This document shows positions 34,927 through 44,499 of a stretch of 64,000 nucleotides of DNA, in pieces. The notes beneath the pieces are model-generated. The model had not been told where the DNA came from. It saw only the letters and a list, made by a program, of their open reading frames with translations, and ran no database searches. This DNA comes from JAQBZY01 sp038117205 (GTDB lineage Bacteria > Pseudomonadota > Alphaproteobacteria > Rhodospirillales > Casp-alpha2): NCBI GenBank assembly GCA_038117205.1, contig JAYOFL010000001.1, positions 1 to 64,000 of the forward strand, given 5' to 3'. How positions within the stretch are numbered: position 1 is the stretch's first letter; every line of letters begins with the position of its first letter. The position numbers and the translations under genes are program-made.

Positions 34927-35929
34927 ACGGAATTTCGAGATCGAGACCTTCCTGGGCGCCGTCGGCTGGGCCGGCGCGCGCCGCGAACCGCTCGCCGCCG
35001 ACGCGTCGTTCCGCCGCTACGAACGGCTGCACCTGAACGACGCCGTCGCCGTGCTGATGGATGCGCCGCCGCCGCAGGAAGACGTCGGACCCTTTCTCCG
35101 CGTCGCCCGGCATCTGGCGTCGTTGGGATTCAGCGCGCCCCGCGTGCTGGGCGAGGATGCGAAGCGCGGCTTTCTGCTGCTGGAAGACCTGGGCGACGCC
35201 ACCTACACCCGCATGCTGGCGTCGGGCGCCGACGAGGAACCGCTGTATCTTCTGGCGACCGACACCCTGATCCGCCTGCACGAGCTGGCGTCCGCCGAGA
35301 ACGCGCCCGCCGGCACGCTGCCATACGACATGGACCGGTTGCTCCAAGAAGCCATGCTGCTGGTCGAATGGTATCTACCCGCCGTCACCGGCCAGCCGGT
35401 CGCTGCGGCCGACGCCGCGACCTATGCCGACGCGTGGCGTCAGGCGTTCGCCGGCGTCGCCGGACGCCGCGAGACGCTGGTGCTCCGCGACTATCACGTC
35501 GACAACCTGATGTGGCTGCCGAAGCGCGACGGCGTCGCGCGCTGCGGCCTGTTGGATTTCCAGGACGCGCTGATCGGGGCGCGGGCCTATGACCTGATGT
35601 CGCTAGTCGAGGACGCAAGGCGCGACATTTCGCCGGCGCTCCGCCGGCGTTGCATCGACCGCTACCTCGGCGCCTTCGACGGCATGTCGGCGAACCGCTT
35701 CGAGGCCGACATCGCTGTTCTCGGCGCCGGCCGGCACGCCAAGGTGATCGGCATCTTCACCCGGCTCTGGCGGCGCGACGGCAAGCCGCAGTATCTGCAC
35801 CACATACCGCGCGTCTGGCGGCTGTTCGAGCGGTCCCTCGCCCATCCGGATATGCGACCGGTTCTGGCATGGGTCGATGCGAACATTCCCCCCGCGCTCA
35901 GGCGCGAACCGGCGCGGGAGGACGCATGA
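34919..35929 (+). CDS. amgK: Anomeric N-acetylmuramate/N-acetylglucosamine kinase AmgK-like
   Basis: A 336-residue aminoglycoside-phosphotransferase-fold kinase. The catalytic loop LRDYHVDNLMW and the metal-binding LLDFQDALIG are clear. In Pseudomonas and Caulobacter AmgK phosphorylates MurNAc at the anomeric position in a peptidoglycan-recycling route that bypasses fosfomycin-sensitive MurA. The next gene, MurU, uses that product, and the ATGA overlap links them. Specificity is inferred from this pairing. Confidence 0.88.
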   Translation: MAERNFEIETFLGAVGWAGARREPLAADASFRRYERLHLNDAVAVLMDAPPPQEDVGPFLRVARHLASLGFSAPRVLGEDAKRGFLLLEDLGDATYTRMLASGADEEPLYLLATDTLIRLHELASAENAPAGTLPYDMDRLLQEAMLLVEWYLPAVTGQPVAAADAATYADAWRQAFAGVAGRRETLVLRDYHVDNLMWLPKRDGVARCGLLDFQDALIGARAYDLMSLVEDARRDISPALRRRCIDRYLGAFDGMSANRFEADIAVLGAGRHAKVIGIFTRLWRRDGKPQYLHHIPRVWRLFERSLAHPDMRPVLAWVDANIPPALRREPAREDA

Positions 35930-36666
35930 TGCCGTCCTTCTCGCCGAAGACCGCTATGGTGTTGAGCGCCGGATTGGGGAAACGCATGCGCCCACTGACC
36001 GACGACAGGCCGAAGCCGATGGTGCCGTTCATGGGACGGCCCTTGATCGACCACGCCCTCGACCGGCTGGCCGACGCCGGTGTCGAGCGCGCCGTCGTCA
36101 ATCTGCACTACAAGGGCGAGATGATCCGGGAACATCTGGCCGGGCGCGATGATCTGGAGATCGTCTTTTCGGAAGAGCCTGTCCTGTTGGAAACCGGCGG
36201 CGGCGTCGGGAACGCGCTGAAACTGCTCGGCGACGATCCGTTCTACGTCGTCAATTCCGACGCGGTATGGCTGAACGGCGGCACCGACGCGCTCGGCCGT
36301 CTCGCCGGTCTCTGGGACGGGGCGCGCATGGACGCGCTCCTGATGCTGCACGCGACCGTCGACGCCTACGGCTACGACGGACCCGGCGACTTCAACGCCG
36401 ATACGCTCGGCCGCCTGACGCGCCGACCGGAGGGGGAAATCTCGCCCTGGCTGTTCGCCGGCGTCGAGATCGTCGACCCCGCCGTCTTCGCCGGCACGCC
36501 GGAGGGTCCCTTCTCGCTCAACGTCGTCTTCGACAGGGCGATGGAGCGCGAACGGCTTTACGGCATGCGCCACGACGGCGAATGGTTCCACATCGGCACC
36601 CCCGCCGGCCTCGCCGAGGCCGAGGAATTCATGGACGATCCCTACCCCGGCGACAGGAAGCGCTGA
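35926..36666 (+). CDS. murU: N-acetylmuramate-1-phosphate uridylyltransferase MurU-like
   Basis: A 246-residue nucleotidyltransferase. The NTP-binding motif is GLGKRMRPLTDDRPKPM (residues 15-31). It has TGGGVGNAL and VNSDAVW in place of the usual D-x-D, and later GEWFHIGTP, typical of MurU/RmlA-like enzymes. It converts MurNAc-1-phosphate to UDP-MurNAc, which re-enters cell-wall synthesis. Start: GGGAGG fits ATG 35929 (seven bases) slightly better than 35926; the two differ by one residue. AddB follows after one base. Confidence 0.88.
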   Translation: MMPSFSPKTAMVLSAGLGKRMRPLTDDRPKPMVPFMGRPLIDHALDRLADAGVERAVVNLHYKGEMIREHLAGRDDLEIVFSEEPVLLETGGGVGNALKLLGDDPFYVVNSDAVWLNGGTDALGRLAGLWDGARMDALLMLHATVDAYGYDGPGDFNADTLGRLTRRPEGEISPWLFAGVEIVDPAVFAGTPEGPFSLNVVFDRAMERERLYGMRHDGEWFHIGTPAGLAEAEEFMDDPYPGDRKR

Positions 36667-36667
36667 G

Positions 36668-39655
36668 GTGTCGATCTTCGAGGGCCCGGGACCGCGCGTA
36701 TATTCCATCGCCAGCGGCCGCGCCTTCGTCGACGATCTCGCCGCCACACTGCTTCAAGAAGCCGGCGGCGATCCGGCCGCCCTCGCCGCCATGCGGGTCC
36801 TGCTGCCGACGCGGCGCGCCTGCCGCGCGCTGGCCGACGCGTTCCTGCGCCAGAGCGACGGGCAGGCAGCGCTGCTGCCGCGCCTGATGCCGCTCGGCGA
36901 CATCGACGAGGACGAACTCGGCATCCACACCGGCGCCGTTGCCGAACCGGGCGCCGGCGCCGACGTGCCGCCGGCCATGCCGTCGCTGGCGCGGCAACTG
37001 ATCCTGGCGCGGCTGATCATGGCGCTGCCCGGCCGGCAGGCGCAGCCGGAACAGGCGGTCGGACTGGCGGCCGAACTGGCGCGGCTGATCGACCGGCTGG
37101 CGACGGAAGAATGCGAGCCCGCGAGGCTCAAGACGCTGGTCCCCGACGACTATTCGGCGCACTGGCAGGAAGTGCTCGCCTTCCTCGACATCCTGATCGA
37201 GCGTTGGCCGGACATCCTCGCCGGCGAGGGCGCCCTCGATTCGACCGACCGGCGCGGCCGGCTGCTCCGCGCCGAGGCGGCGCGCTGGCAATCCGCGCCG
37301 CCCGCGTCACCCGTCATCGCCGCCGGTTCCACTGGCTCGATCCCGGCGACGGCGGCGCTCCTGAAGGTCGTGGCGTCGTTGCCGAAGGGCGCGGTGATCC
37401 TGCCCGGCCTCGACCGCGACTGCGGCGACGACGCCTGGGACGCCCTCGGCCCGACGCATCCGCAATTCGGTCTCAAGCTGCTGTCGCAACGCCTCGGCAT
37501 CGAGCGGAGCGGCGTGCGCCCGTTCCCCGGCAACGATATGACCGCTCCGCGGGCCCGCCTGCTCGCGGACGCGCTGCGTCCGGCGGAACTCGAACTCGCG
37601 CCGCCGCCCGACGCAGATCTGATCGAAGGTGCGCGGCGGGGTCTCCGCCGCATCGACTGCAAGGGCCCGGCCGAGGAAGCCCAGGTGGTGGCGCTGCTGA
37701 TGCGCCAATCGCTGGAGACGCCGGGCGCCACCGCCGCGCTGGTGACACCCGACCGGGGCCTCGCGCGGCGCGTCGCCGCCGAGCTTCGCCGCTGGCGGAT
37801 CGACGTCGACGATTCCGCCGGCACGCCCTTGGCGGCGACCCCGGCCGGCGCCTTCCTGCGGCTGGTCGCCGACGCCATCGCGGAGAGGCTGGCGCCGGTG
37901 CCGCTACTCGCCCTCCTCAAGCATCCCCTGGCGGCCGGCGGCATGGCCGCCGCCGATTTCCGGGAAATGGCGCGAACGCTGGAGGAAGCGGCGCTGCGCG
38001 GGCCTCGCCCCGCGCCCGGCATCGCCGGCCTCAGGGAAGCCATCGCCGACGACAGGCGGAAAGCGCGGCTCCTGCCGTTGCTGGATCGCGTGGAGGAGCG
38101 GCTGAAGCCTCTCGCCGATCTCTGCCGCGCCGGCGCGACGCCGCTCCGCCCCGTCGTCGAGGCGCACGTCGCCGCCGCTGAAGCTCTCGCCGCAACGGAT
38201 GCGGCGGACGGCCGCACCCGGCTCTGGTCCGGCGACGACGGGGAAGCCGCCGCCGCCTTCGTCGGCGAACTGGCGGAAGCCCTCGACCGCCTGGGCCCGC
38301 TCGAAGGCGACCGATACCCGGCGCTGTTCGAGCAACTGATCGCCGGGCGCGTGGTGCGGCCCCGGTTCGGCCGGCATCCGCGCCTCTTCATCTGGGGTTT
38401 GATGGAAGCCCGCTTGCAACGGGTCGACACGGTCATCCTCGGCGGTCTGAACGAGGCAGCGTGGCCGCCGGAAGCCGAGAGCAATCCGTGGATGAGCCGG
38501 CCGATGATGGCGGCGCTCGGCCTCGAAATGCCGGAGCGGCGGATCGGCCTGACGGCGCACGATTTCCAGCAGGCCTTCGCGGCACCGAACGTCGTGCTGA
38601 CCCGCGCCGAACGCGTCGGCGGCGCCGAGACAGTGCCGTCGCGCTGGCTGATGCGGCTCGACAATCTGCTGGCGCGCGCCGAGGCCGGGCCTTTGGCCGA
38701 CACCGGAGAGAACAAGCAGTGGCTTCATTGGACGGCCACGTTGGATTCGCCGGCGCGATACTGGCCAGAAGAGGAAGAAGGTAAGCGGCGCGCGCCGGCA
38801 CCGGCGCCGAGGCCGCCGGCGGAGGCCCGGCCCAACAAGCTCTCGGTAACGCGGATCGAAACCCTGATCCGCGACCCCTACGCCATCTACGCCCGCTACG
38901 TGCTCGGTCTGAAAGTGCTCGATCCCATCGACGCCGATCCCGGCGCCGCCGACCGGGGCAACGTCATCCACGAGGCCTTGGGCGAGTTCGTGAAAGCCCA
39001 TCCGGGGCCGCTGCCGGACGACGCCGAACGGCGCCTGATCGAGATCGGCCGCGAGGCCTTCGGCGGACACCTGGCGAGGCCGGGCGTGCGCGCCTTCTGG
39101 TGGCCGCGCTTTCTGACGATCGCGCATTGGTTCGTCGGCTGGCAGCGGGAGCGGCTGCGTGACGGTTGGCGGAGTGTCCTCGTCGAGGAAGAGGGCGCGA
39201 TGACCATCGACGCCATCCGGGGCGGCTTCACGCTGACGGCGAAACCGGACCGGATCGACCTCAACGACGCCGTCGGGCTATCGATCCTGGATTACAAGAC
39301 CGGTGCGCCGCCGAGCGGCAAGCAGGTGCTGTCGGGCCTCAGCCCGCAGTTGCCGCTGGAGGCATTGATGGCGCTCGCCGGTGCATTCCCCGGCGTACCC
39401 GCCGAACGCGTCGTTGAGATGATGTACGTGCGGGTTTCCGGCGGACGCGAACCCGGCATCGCCAAGCCCTTGAAGTTCGACGTCGCCGAGGTGATCGAGA
39501 CGACCCGGGAAGGCGTCCAGCGCCTGCTGGTCCGCTTCGCCGACGCCAAGACCCCCTATCTCTCCCGGCCGCGACCGCAGTTCGACGCCAGGTTCGGCGA
39601 CTACGACCATCTTGCCCGCGTGCAGGAATGGGGCGCCGGAGGTGACGACGAATGA
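36668..39655 (+). CDS. addB: Double-strand break repair protein AddB
   Basis: A 995-residue subunit of the AddAB helicase-nuclease that processes double-strand breaks for RecA-dependent repair. The alphaproteobacterial AddB form starts VYSIASGRAFVDDLA and ends with a RecB-like nuclease domain: LSVTRIETLIRDPYAIYARY, GNVIHEAL and ILDYKTG-PPSGKQVLSG (in parts). It overlaps addA by ATGA. It starts at GTG 36668, one base after the murU stop. Confidence 0.93.
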   Translation: MSIFEGPGPRVYSIASGRAFVDDLAATLLQEAGGDPAALAAMRVLLPTRRACRALADAFLRQSDGQAALLPRLMPLGDIDEDELGIHTGAVAEPGAGADVPPAMPSLARQLILARLIMALPGRQAQPEQAVGLAAELARLIDRLATEECEPARLKTLVPDDYSAHWQEVLAFLDILIERWPDILAGEGALDSTDRRGRLLRAEAARWQSAPPASPVIAAGSTGSIPATAALLKVVASLPKGAVILPGLDRDCGDDAWDALGPTHPQFGLKLLSQRLGIERSGVRPFPGNDMTAPRARLLADALRPAELELAPPPDADLIEGARRGLRRIDCKGPAEEAQVVALLMRQSLETPGATAALVTPDRGLARRVAAELRRWRIDVDDSAGTPLAATPAGAFLRLVADAIAERLAPVPLLALLKHPLAAGGMAAADFREMARTLEEAALRGPRPAPGIAGLREAIADDRRKARLLPLLDRVEERLKPLADLCRAGATPLRPVVEAHVAAAEALAATDAADGRTRLWSGDDGEAAAAFVGELAEALDRLGPLEGDRYPALFEQLIAGRVVRPRFGRHPRLFIWGLMEARLQRVDTVILGGLNEAAWPPEAESNPWMSRPMMAALGLEMPERRIGLTAHDFQQAFAAPNVVLTRAERVGGAETVPSRWLMRLDNLLARAEAGPLADTGENKQWLHWTATLDSPARYWPEEEEGKRRAPAPAPRPPAEARPNKLSVTRIETLIRDPYAIYARYVLGLKVLDPIDADPGAADRGNVIHEALGEFVKAHPGPLPDDAERRLIEIGREAFGGHLARPGVRAFWWPRFLTIAHWFVGWQRERLRDGWRSVLVEEEGAMTIDAIRGGFTLTAKPDRIDLNDAVGLSILDYKTGAPPSGKQVLSGLSPQLPLEALMALAGAFPGVPAERVVEMMYVRVSGGREPGIAKPLKFDVAEVIETTREGVQRLLVRFADAKTPYLSRPRPQFDARFGDYDHLARVQEWGAGGDDE

Positions 39656-42600
39656 GCGCGCCCGAAAACAAAGCCGCATCGAAAGTCAGGAAGCGGACGG
39701 CTCAGCAGATCGCGGCGGCGGCGCCGGCGGCGTCGGTCTGGGTGTCGGCGAACGCCGGCACCGGCAAGACCGGCGTGCTGGTGGACCGCATCTCGCGCCT
39801 GCTTCTCGCGGGCGTGCAGCCAGGCCGGATTCTCTGTCTCACCTTCACCAAGTCCGCCGCCGCGGAAATGGCGATCCGGCTTTCCCGGCTGCTCAGCGAC
39901 TGGTCGGCCATGCCGGCGGAGACCTTGAAAGCGGAACTGACGGCGCTCGGCGAGACACCGGTCGACGACGCGCTCGTCTCGCGCGCGCGGCGGCTTTTCG
40001 CGCTGACGCTGGAAGCGCCGGACGGGCTCCGTATCCGCACCATCCATTCGTTCTGCGAATCCCTGCTCGGCCGCTTCCCGCTGGAGGCGCGGATCACGCC
40101 CGACTTCCGGGTCATGGACGAACGCTCGCAGCGCGAATTGCAGACGGAAGCGCGCGACCGGATGCTGGCCGCCGCCGACGCGGCCGGCGCCTCGCTCACC
40201 GACGCGCTGCACGCGCTCGCCGGCCTCGTCGACGAAGAGGGCTTCGCCGGCCTGATCGGCGAACTGGACCGCCACCGCGCCCGCTTCCGCGCCGCCATGC
40301 GGCATTTCGGCGGCGCCGACGGATTGACCGACGAGGTCTACCGCACGCTCGGCCTGGAACCGGGGGAAGGATCGGCGGACATCCTCCGCGACGCCGCAAG
40401 GATCGAGCCGTGGCAGCGCGAAAGCCTGGAACGCCTGATCGCCGCCTGGACGGAGGGAAGCCCGACCAACAAGAGCATGGCGGAGAAGGCGCGGGCCTGG
40501 CTCGACATGGCCGATGAGGCGCGGCCGGACGCGTGGCGGGAATTTCACGCCAACATCTTCCTGAAGGTGGACGGCGATCCGAAGGCGGACGGCACGCTGC
40601 TGTCGAAGGGCGCGGCGGCCAGGGACTCCGATGCCCTCTCCGTGGCGTATCGGCTGATCGAGCGCATCCTCGCCGTCGCCGACCGCCTGAAGGCGGCGAA
40701 CGCCGCCGCCGGCACGGCGGCGCTGGTTCGCATCGGCGCCGCGCTGATCGACGTCTACGAGGACTTGAAGGACACGCGCGGCAGCCTCGACTACGACGAT
40801 CTGATCGAACGCACGTCGGCCCTGCTTATGAGCCCTGGCGGCGCGTCCTGGGTGCACTACAAACTGGACGGCGGCATCGAGCACGTGCTGGTCGACGAGG
40901 CGCAGGACACTAGCCGGCCGCAGTGGCAGGTGATCGACGAAATCTCCTCCGAGTTCCATGCCGGCGCCGGCCGCTATGAGGAAATCGCCGAACGGCCGCG
41001 CACCGTCTTCGCCGTCGGCGACGAAAAGCAGTCCATCTACAGCTTCCAGGGCGCCGAGCCGGCGCTGTTCGGCGCCATGAAGGAACGTTTCGGCACGCGC
41101 GTTACCGGCGTCGGCCAGGACTGGCGGCCGGTCGAGATGGCGGAGAGCTTCCGCTCCGTGCCGGCGATCCTGGACGTGGTCGACGCCGTGTTCGAGGACG
41201 CCGAGGCCGCGAAGGGATTGAGCTTCGGCGGCGGCAAGATCAAGCACCACTCGGCGCGTCAGGGACAGGCCGGCCGCGTCGAAGTGTGGCCGAAGGAAGA
41301 ACCGCCGGAAAACGAGGACGACGGCGAACCCTGGGACGCGCCGGTCGATCGCAAGGGCGTCGAAAGCCCGGAGGCGAAGGTCGCCGGTCGCATCGCCGAC
41401 ACCATCAAGGGCTGGCTCGACAGCGGGGAAATGCTGCCGGCGCAGGGCCGGCCGATCCGTCCGGGTGACGTCCTGATCCTGGTGCAGAAGCGCCGCCAGT
41501 TCGCCGAATTGATGGTGAAGGCGCTGAAGGAGCGGGACATCCCCGTTTCCGGCCGCGACCGCATGATCCTGACGGAACAATTGGCGATCCAGGATCTGCT
41601 TGCGGTGGCGCGTCTGGCGCTGCTGCCGGAAGACGATCTCAACACCGCCGTCGTCCTCAAGGGGCCGTTCGTGGAGTTGAGCGAGGACCGGCTGTTCCAC
41701 CTGGCGCATGGCCGCACGGGAACGCTGCTGGGCGCGCTCCGCGCCAAGCGGGACGACAACGCCGATCACGCGTGCGCCTGGGACATGATTTCCGAATGGC
41801 GCAACCGGGCCGACTTCATGCCGCCGTTCGAATTCTTCTCGGAACTGCTGGGGCCGGACGGCGGGCGGGCGCATCTGATCGCGCATCTCGGCATCCAGGC
41901 GTCGGAACCGGTCGACGACTTCCTGGCCGCGGCCCTCGATTTCGAGCGCGACCACGTGCCGTCGCTGCAGGCGTTCGTGCACTGGATGGACACCGGCGCC
42001 AGCGAGGTGAAGCGCGACTTGGAGCAGGGCCGGAACGAGGTCCGCGTCATGACCGTGCACGGCGCCAAGGGCTTGCAGGCGGAGATCGTCTTCCTGGCGG
42101 ACGCCTGCACGGTGCCGGCGACACAGAACCTGCCGGCGATCCGCTGGCTCGGCGGCGACGGCGTTCCGATCTGGCCGGGTATCAAGGCGAACGAGACGGA
42201 AACCCTGGCTGCGGCGCGCGAGCGCATCCGGAACGCCATGCTGGAGGAATACCGCCGGCTCCTCTACGTCGCGCTGACCCGGGCCAAGGACCGGCTCTAC
42301 GTCACCGGCTTCGTCGGCAAGCGCGACGCCAAGGAAACGACGTGGCACGAGATGGTAGACCGCGCGCTCCGCGCCAAGGGACGGGTCGAGACCGGCCCGG
42401 ACGGCCGTGAACACCTGATCTACGAGACGGAGCAGGAGGCCACCCCAGACGGCGGCAAGGCAGCCGACGACGCCAGCGCGGATTTGCCGCCGCTGCCGTC
42501 CTGGGCGCTCCAACCGCCGCCGCCGGAACCCACGCCGACGAAACCGTTGAGTCCGTCCCGGCCGGATGGCGAGGAACCGCCCGTGCGCTCGCCCATCGAC

Positions 42601-43119
42601 GTCGAGGACCGCTCCCGCTTCAAGCGCGGCCTTCTGGTGCATGCGCTTTTGCAGACCTTGCCGGAGATCGACGCGGATAGGCGCGAGGCCGCGGCCAGAA
42701 GCTATCTCGCAGCCCCAGCGCACGGGCTGGACGCGGCGGCCATTGACGCCATCGCCGGCGAGGTGATGCGGGTGCTGACGGATCCGACGCTCTCCGCCGC
42801 CTTCGGTCCCGGCAGCCTGGCCGAGGTGCCGGTCATCGCCACCATCCCGACCGCCGGCGAGCCGCGCACCATCAGCGGCCAGATCGACCGGCTGGCGCGG
42901 GTCGGCGACGACATCCTGATCGTCGATTTCAAGACCAACCGGCCGCCGCCGACGGCGCCGGACGCGGTGTCCGAGGTCTATTTGCGGCAGATGGCGGCCT
43001 ATCGGGCGGCGCTGCGTCAGATTTATCCACAGGCGGGAATCCGCGCTATCCTATTGTGGACGGACGGTCCCGGCTGGATGCAACTTTCGGACGAGTTGCT
43101 CGACCTCCACGCGCCTTGA
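39652..43119 (+). CDS. addA: Double-strand break repair helicase AddA
   Basis: A 1155-residue UvrD-like helicase with a C-terminal RecB-type nuclease. Motif I is VSANAGTGKTGVLVDRI and motif II is HVLVDEAQDTS. Motif VI lies at YRRLLYVALTRAKDRLYVTG. The nuclease motif is ILIVDFKTNRPPP near the end. Together with AddB it forms the alphaproteobacterial equivalent of RecBCD. The stop at 43119 is followed by 94 bases before trxA. Confidence 0.95.
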   Translation: MSAPENKAASKVRKRTAQQIAAAAPAASVWVSANAGTGKTGVLVDRISRLLLAGVQPGRILCLTFTKSAAAEMAIRLSRLLSDWSAMPAETLKAELTALGETPVDDALVSRARRLFALTLEAPDGLRIRTIHSFCESLLGRFPLEARITPDFRVMDERSQRELQTEARDRMLAAADAAGASLTDALHALAGLVDEEGFAGLIGELDRHRARFRAAMRHFGGADGLTDEVYRTLGLEPGEGSADILRDAARIEPWQRESLERLIAAWTEGSPTNKSMAEKARAWLDMADEARPDAWREFHANIFLKVDGDPKADGTLLSKGAAARDSDALSVAYRLIERILAVADRLKAANAAAGTAALVRIGAALIDVYEDLKDTRGSLDYDDLIERTSALLMSPGGASWVHYKLDGGIEHVLVDEAQDTSRPQWQVIDEISSEFHAGAGRYEEIAERPRTVFAVGDEKQSIYSFQGAEPALFGAMKERFGTRVTGVGQDWRPVEMAESFRSVPAILDVVDAVFEDAEAAKGLSFGGGKIKHHSARQGQAGRVEVWPKEEPPENEDDGEPWDAPVDRKGVESPEAKVAGRIADTIKGWLDSGEMLPAQGRPIRPGDVLILVQKRRQFAELMVKALKERDIPVSGRDRMILTEQLAIQDLLAVARLALLPEDDLNTAVVLKGPFVELSEDRLFHLAHGRTGTLLGALRAKRDDNADHACAWDMISEWRNRADFMPPFEFFSELLGPDGGRAHLIAHLGIQASEPVDDFLAAALDFERDHVPSLQAFVHWMDTGASEVKRDLEQGRNEVRVMTVHGAKGLQAEIVFLADACTVPATQNLPAIRWLGGDGVPIWPGIKANETETLAAARERIRNAMLEEYRRLLYVALTRAKDRLYVTGFVGKRDAKETTWHEMVDRALRAKGRVETGPDGREHLIYETEQEATPDGGKAADDASADLPPLPSWALQPPPPEPTPTKPLSPSRPDGEEPPVRSPIDVEDRSRFKRGLLVHALLQTLPEIDADRREAAARSYLAAPAHGLDAAAIDAIAGEVMRVLTDPTLSAAFGPGSLAEVPVIATIPTAGEPRTISGQIDRLARVGDDILIVDFKTNRPPPTAPDAVSEVYLRQMAAYRAALRQIYPQAGIRAILLWTDGPGWMQLSDELLDLHAP

Positions 43120-43213
43120 CGGGCTCAAAGGGCGTCCATAGATTCCACCGAAGGGCGGCGGCGAATGGCCGCGCGTGTCTTAACAGCCCGAGCATTTTAG
43201 AGGGAAGTGTATT

Positions 43214-43531
43214 ATGCCGAAACAAGTGAGCGATAGTTCCTTCGAGTCCGACGTCCTCAAGGCGTCCGGTCCCGTGTTGGTGGATTTCTGGGCGGAATGG
43301 TGCGGCCCCTGCAAGCAGATCGCGCCGGCCCTCGAAGAGATGTCCAAGGAGATGGAAGGCAAGCTGACCATCGCCAAGGTCAACATCGACGACAACCCGG
43401 AAACGCCGAGCAAGTACGGCGTGCGCGGCATCCCGACGCTGATCCTGTTCAAGGACGGCGAAGTGGCCGACACCAAGGTCGGCGCGCTGCCGAAGGGTCA
43501 GTTGATGGCGTGGGTGGAACAGCACCTGTGA
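43214..43531 (+). CDS. trxA: Thioredoxin
   Basis: A 105-residue thioredoxin. The active site WCGPC is at residues 29-33 (FWAEWCGPCKQIAP), followed by the cis-Pro block RGIPTLILFKDGE. AGAGGGA precedes the ATG at good spacing. It reduces ribonucleotide reductase and other disulfides. addA-trxA linkage is usual in this class, but the gap and ribosome site suggest its own promoter. Confidence 0.97.
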   Translation: MPKQVSDSSFESDVLKASGPVLVDFWAEWCGPCKQIAPALEEMSKEMEGKLTIAKVNIDDNPETPSKYGVRGIPTLILFKDGEVADTKVGALPKGQLMAWVEQHL

Positions 43532-43568
43532 GCCCGGCCCCGAACGGGGTCGCCCGAAGAATGAGCGG

Positions 43569-43595
43569 GGCCCCGCCGGCGACGGCGGGGCCTTT
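43569..43595 (+). terminator. Terminator-like hairpin after trxA
   Basis: GGCCCCGCC (43569-43577) pairs perfectly with GGCGGGGCC (43584-43592) around a six-base loop, followed only by TTT. It lies 38 bases past trxA and 25 before gloB. The short T-run suggests a weak or partial terminator. Confidence 0.6.
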
Positions 43596-43619
43596 GCATG
43601 AGAGGAACGAGCAAAGCCC

Positions 43620-44390
43620 GTGAGCCAGCTCGAAATTCGCCAGATTCCGGTCCTCAACGACAACTACGTCTATCTGGTGCACGACGCCGCGAGCGGCGAT
43701 ACCGCCGTCGTCGATCCGGCCGTCGGCGGCCCGGTCGTGAAGGCGCTCGACGACGCCGGCTGGAAACTGACGCACATCCTCAACACGCACCATCACGGCG
43801 ATCACACCGGCGCCAATCTGGAACTCAAGGACCGCTACGGCTGCACCATCGTCGGCCCGCGCGCCGACCGGGACCGCATCCCCGGCATCGACGTGGAAGT
43901 CGGCGACGGCGACACCTGTGCGCTCGGAAACGCCACCGCCAAGGTGTTCGACGTGCCGGGCCACACGCGCGGCCACATCGCCTATTGGTTCGAGGCGGAC
44001 GACGCGCTCTTCTGCGGCGATACCCTGTTTGCCATGGGCTGCGGCCGCGTTTTCGAGGGGACACCCCAGCAGATGTGGTCGTCGCTCAGCAAGCTGAAGG
44101 CCCTGCCGGACCGGACGCGGGTCTACTGCGCGCACGAATACACGCAGTCGAACGGCCGCTTCGCGCTATCGGTGGAACCCGGCAACAAGGCGCTCGTCGA
44201 AAGGATGAAGGACGTGGACGCGAAGCGGGCGGCCGGCCAGCCGACGGTGCCGTCCACCATGGCGCTGGAACGCGCCACCAACCCGTTCCTGAGGCCGGAC
44301 AGCACCGACCTGCAGGCGACCATCGGCCTCGTCGGCGGCGACCCGGTGTCGGTTTTCGCCGAGACCCGGCGGCGCAAGGACGTGTTTTAG
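43620..44390 (+). CDS. gloB: Hydroxyacylglutathione hydrolase (glyoxalase II)
   Basis: A 256-residue metallo-beta-lactamase-fold thioesterase that hydrolyses S-lactoylglutathione in methylglyoxal detoxification. The metal motif THHHGDHTG is at about residues 56-64. The glyoxalase II-type FCGDTLFAMGCGRVFEG and AHEYTQSNGRFA blocks are diagnostic. The start is GTG 43620. A REP-like element separates it from the convergent ilvE gene. Confidence 0.94.
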   Translation: MSQLEIRQIPVLNDNYVYLVHDAASGDTAVVDPAVGGPVVKALDDAGWKLTHILNTHHHGDHTGANLELKDRYGCTIVGPRADRDRIPGIDVEVGDGDTCALGNATAKVFDVPGHTRGHIAYWFEADDALFCGDTLFAMGCGRVFEGTPQQMWSSLSKLKALPDRTRVYCAHEYTQSNGRFALSVEPGNKALVERMKDVDAKRAAGQPTVPSTMALERATNPFLRPDSTDLQATIGLVGGDPVSVFAETRRRKDVF

Positions 44391-44410
44391 GAACGGATAT
44401 TCACTCCAAA

Positions 44411-44488
44411 CGTCATTCCGGGCGGCGCGAGGCGCCGTCCCGGAATCCAGTGTTTGCGAGTGGACCCCGGAACAAGTCCGGGGTGACG
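44411..44488. repeat. REP-like palindromic pair between gloB and ilvE
   Basis: Module B (44415-44446) is ATTCCGGG ... CCCGGAAT around a CGGCGC/GCGCCG stem. Module A (44462-44488) has CCCCGGA/TCCGGGG around ACAAG. These are the two modules of 3501-3580 in the same individual orientation but in the opposite order (tail to tail instead of head to head). The core of A is identical to 26208-26226. Again it sits between convergent genes. Confidence 0.72.
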
Positions 44489-44499
44489 GTTTAGGGCGC

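Noticed and set aside
39601..42723. 1040-codon open frame on the minus strand
   Set aside because: It lies antisense to addA, has the Arg/Val/Asp-rich composition typical of antisense frames in GC-rich DNA and no recognisable domain. addA on the plus strand has complete helicase and nuclease motifs.
43569..43595. Strong terminator fully separating trxA and gloB
   Set aside because: The stem is perfect but only three T residues follow, so read-through is likely. It is recorded as terminator-like only.
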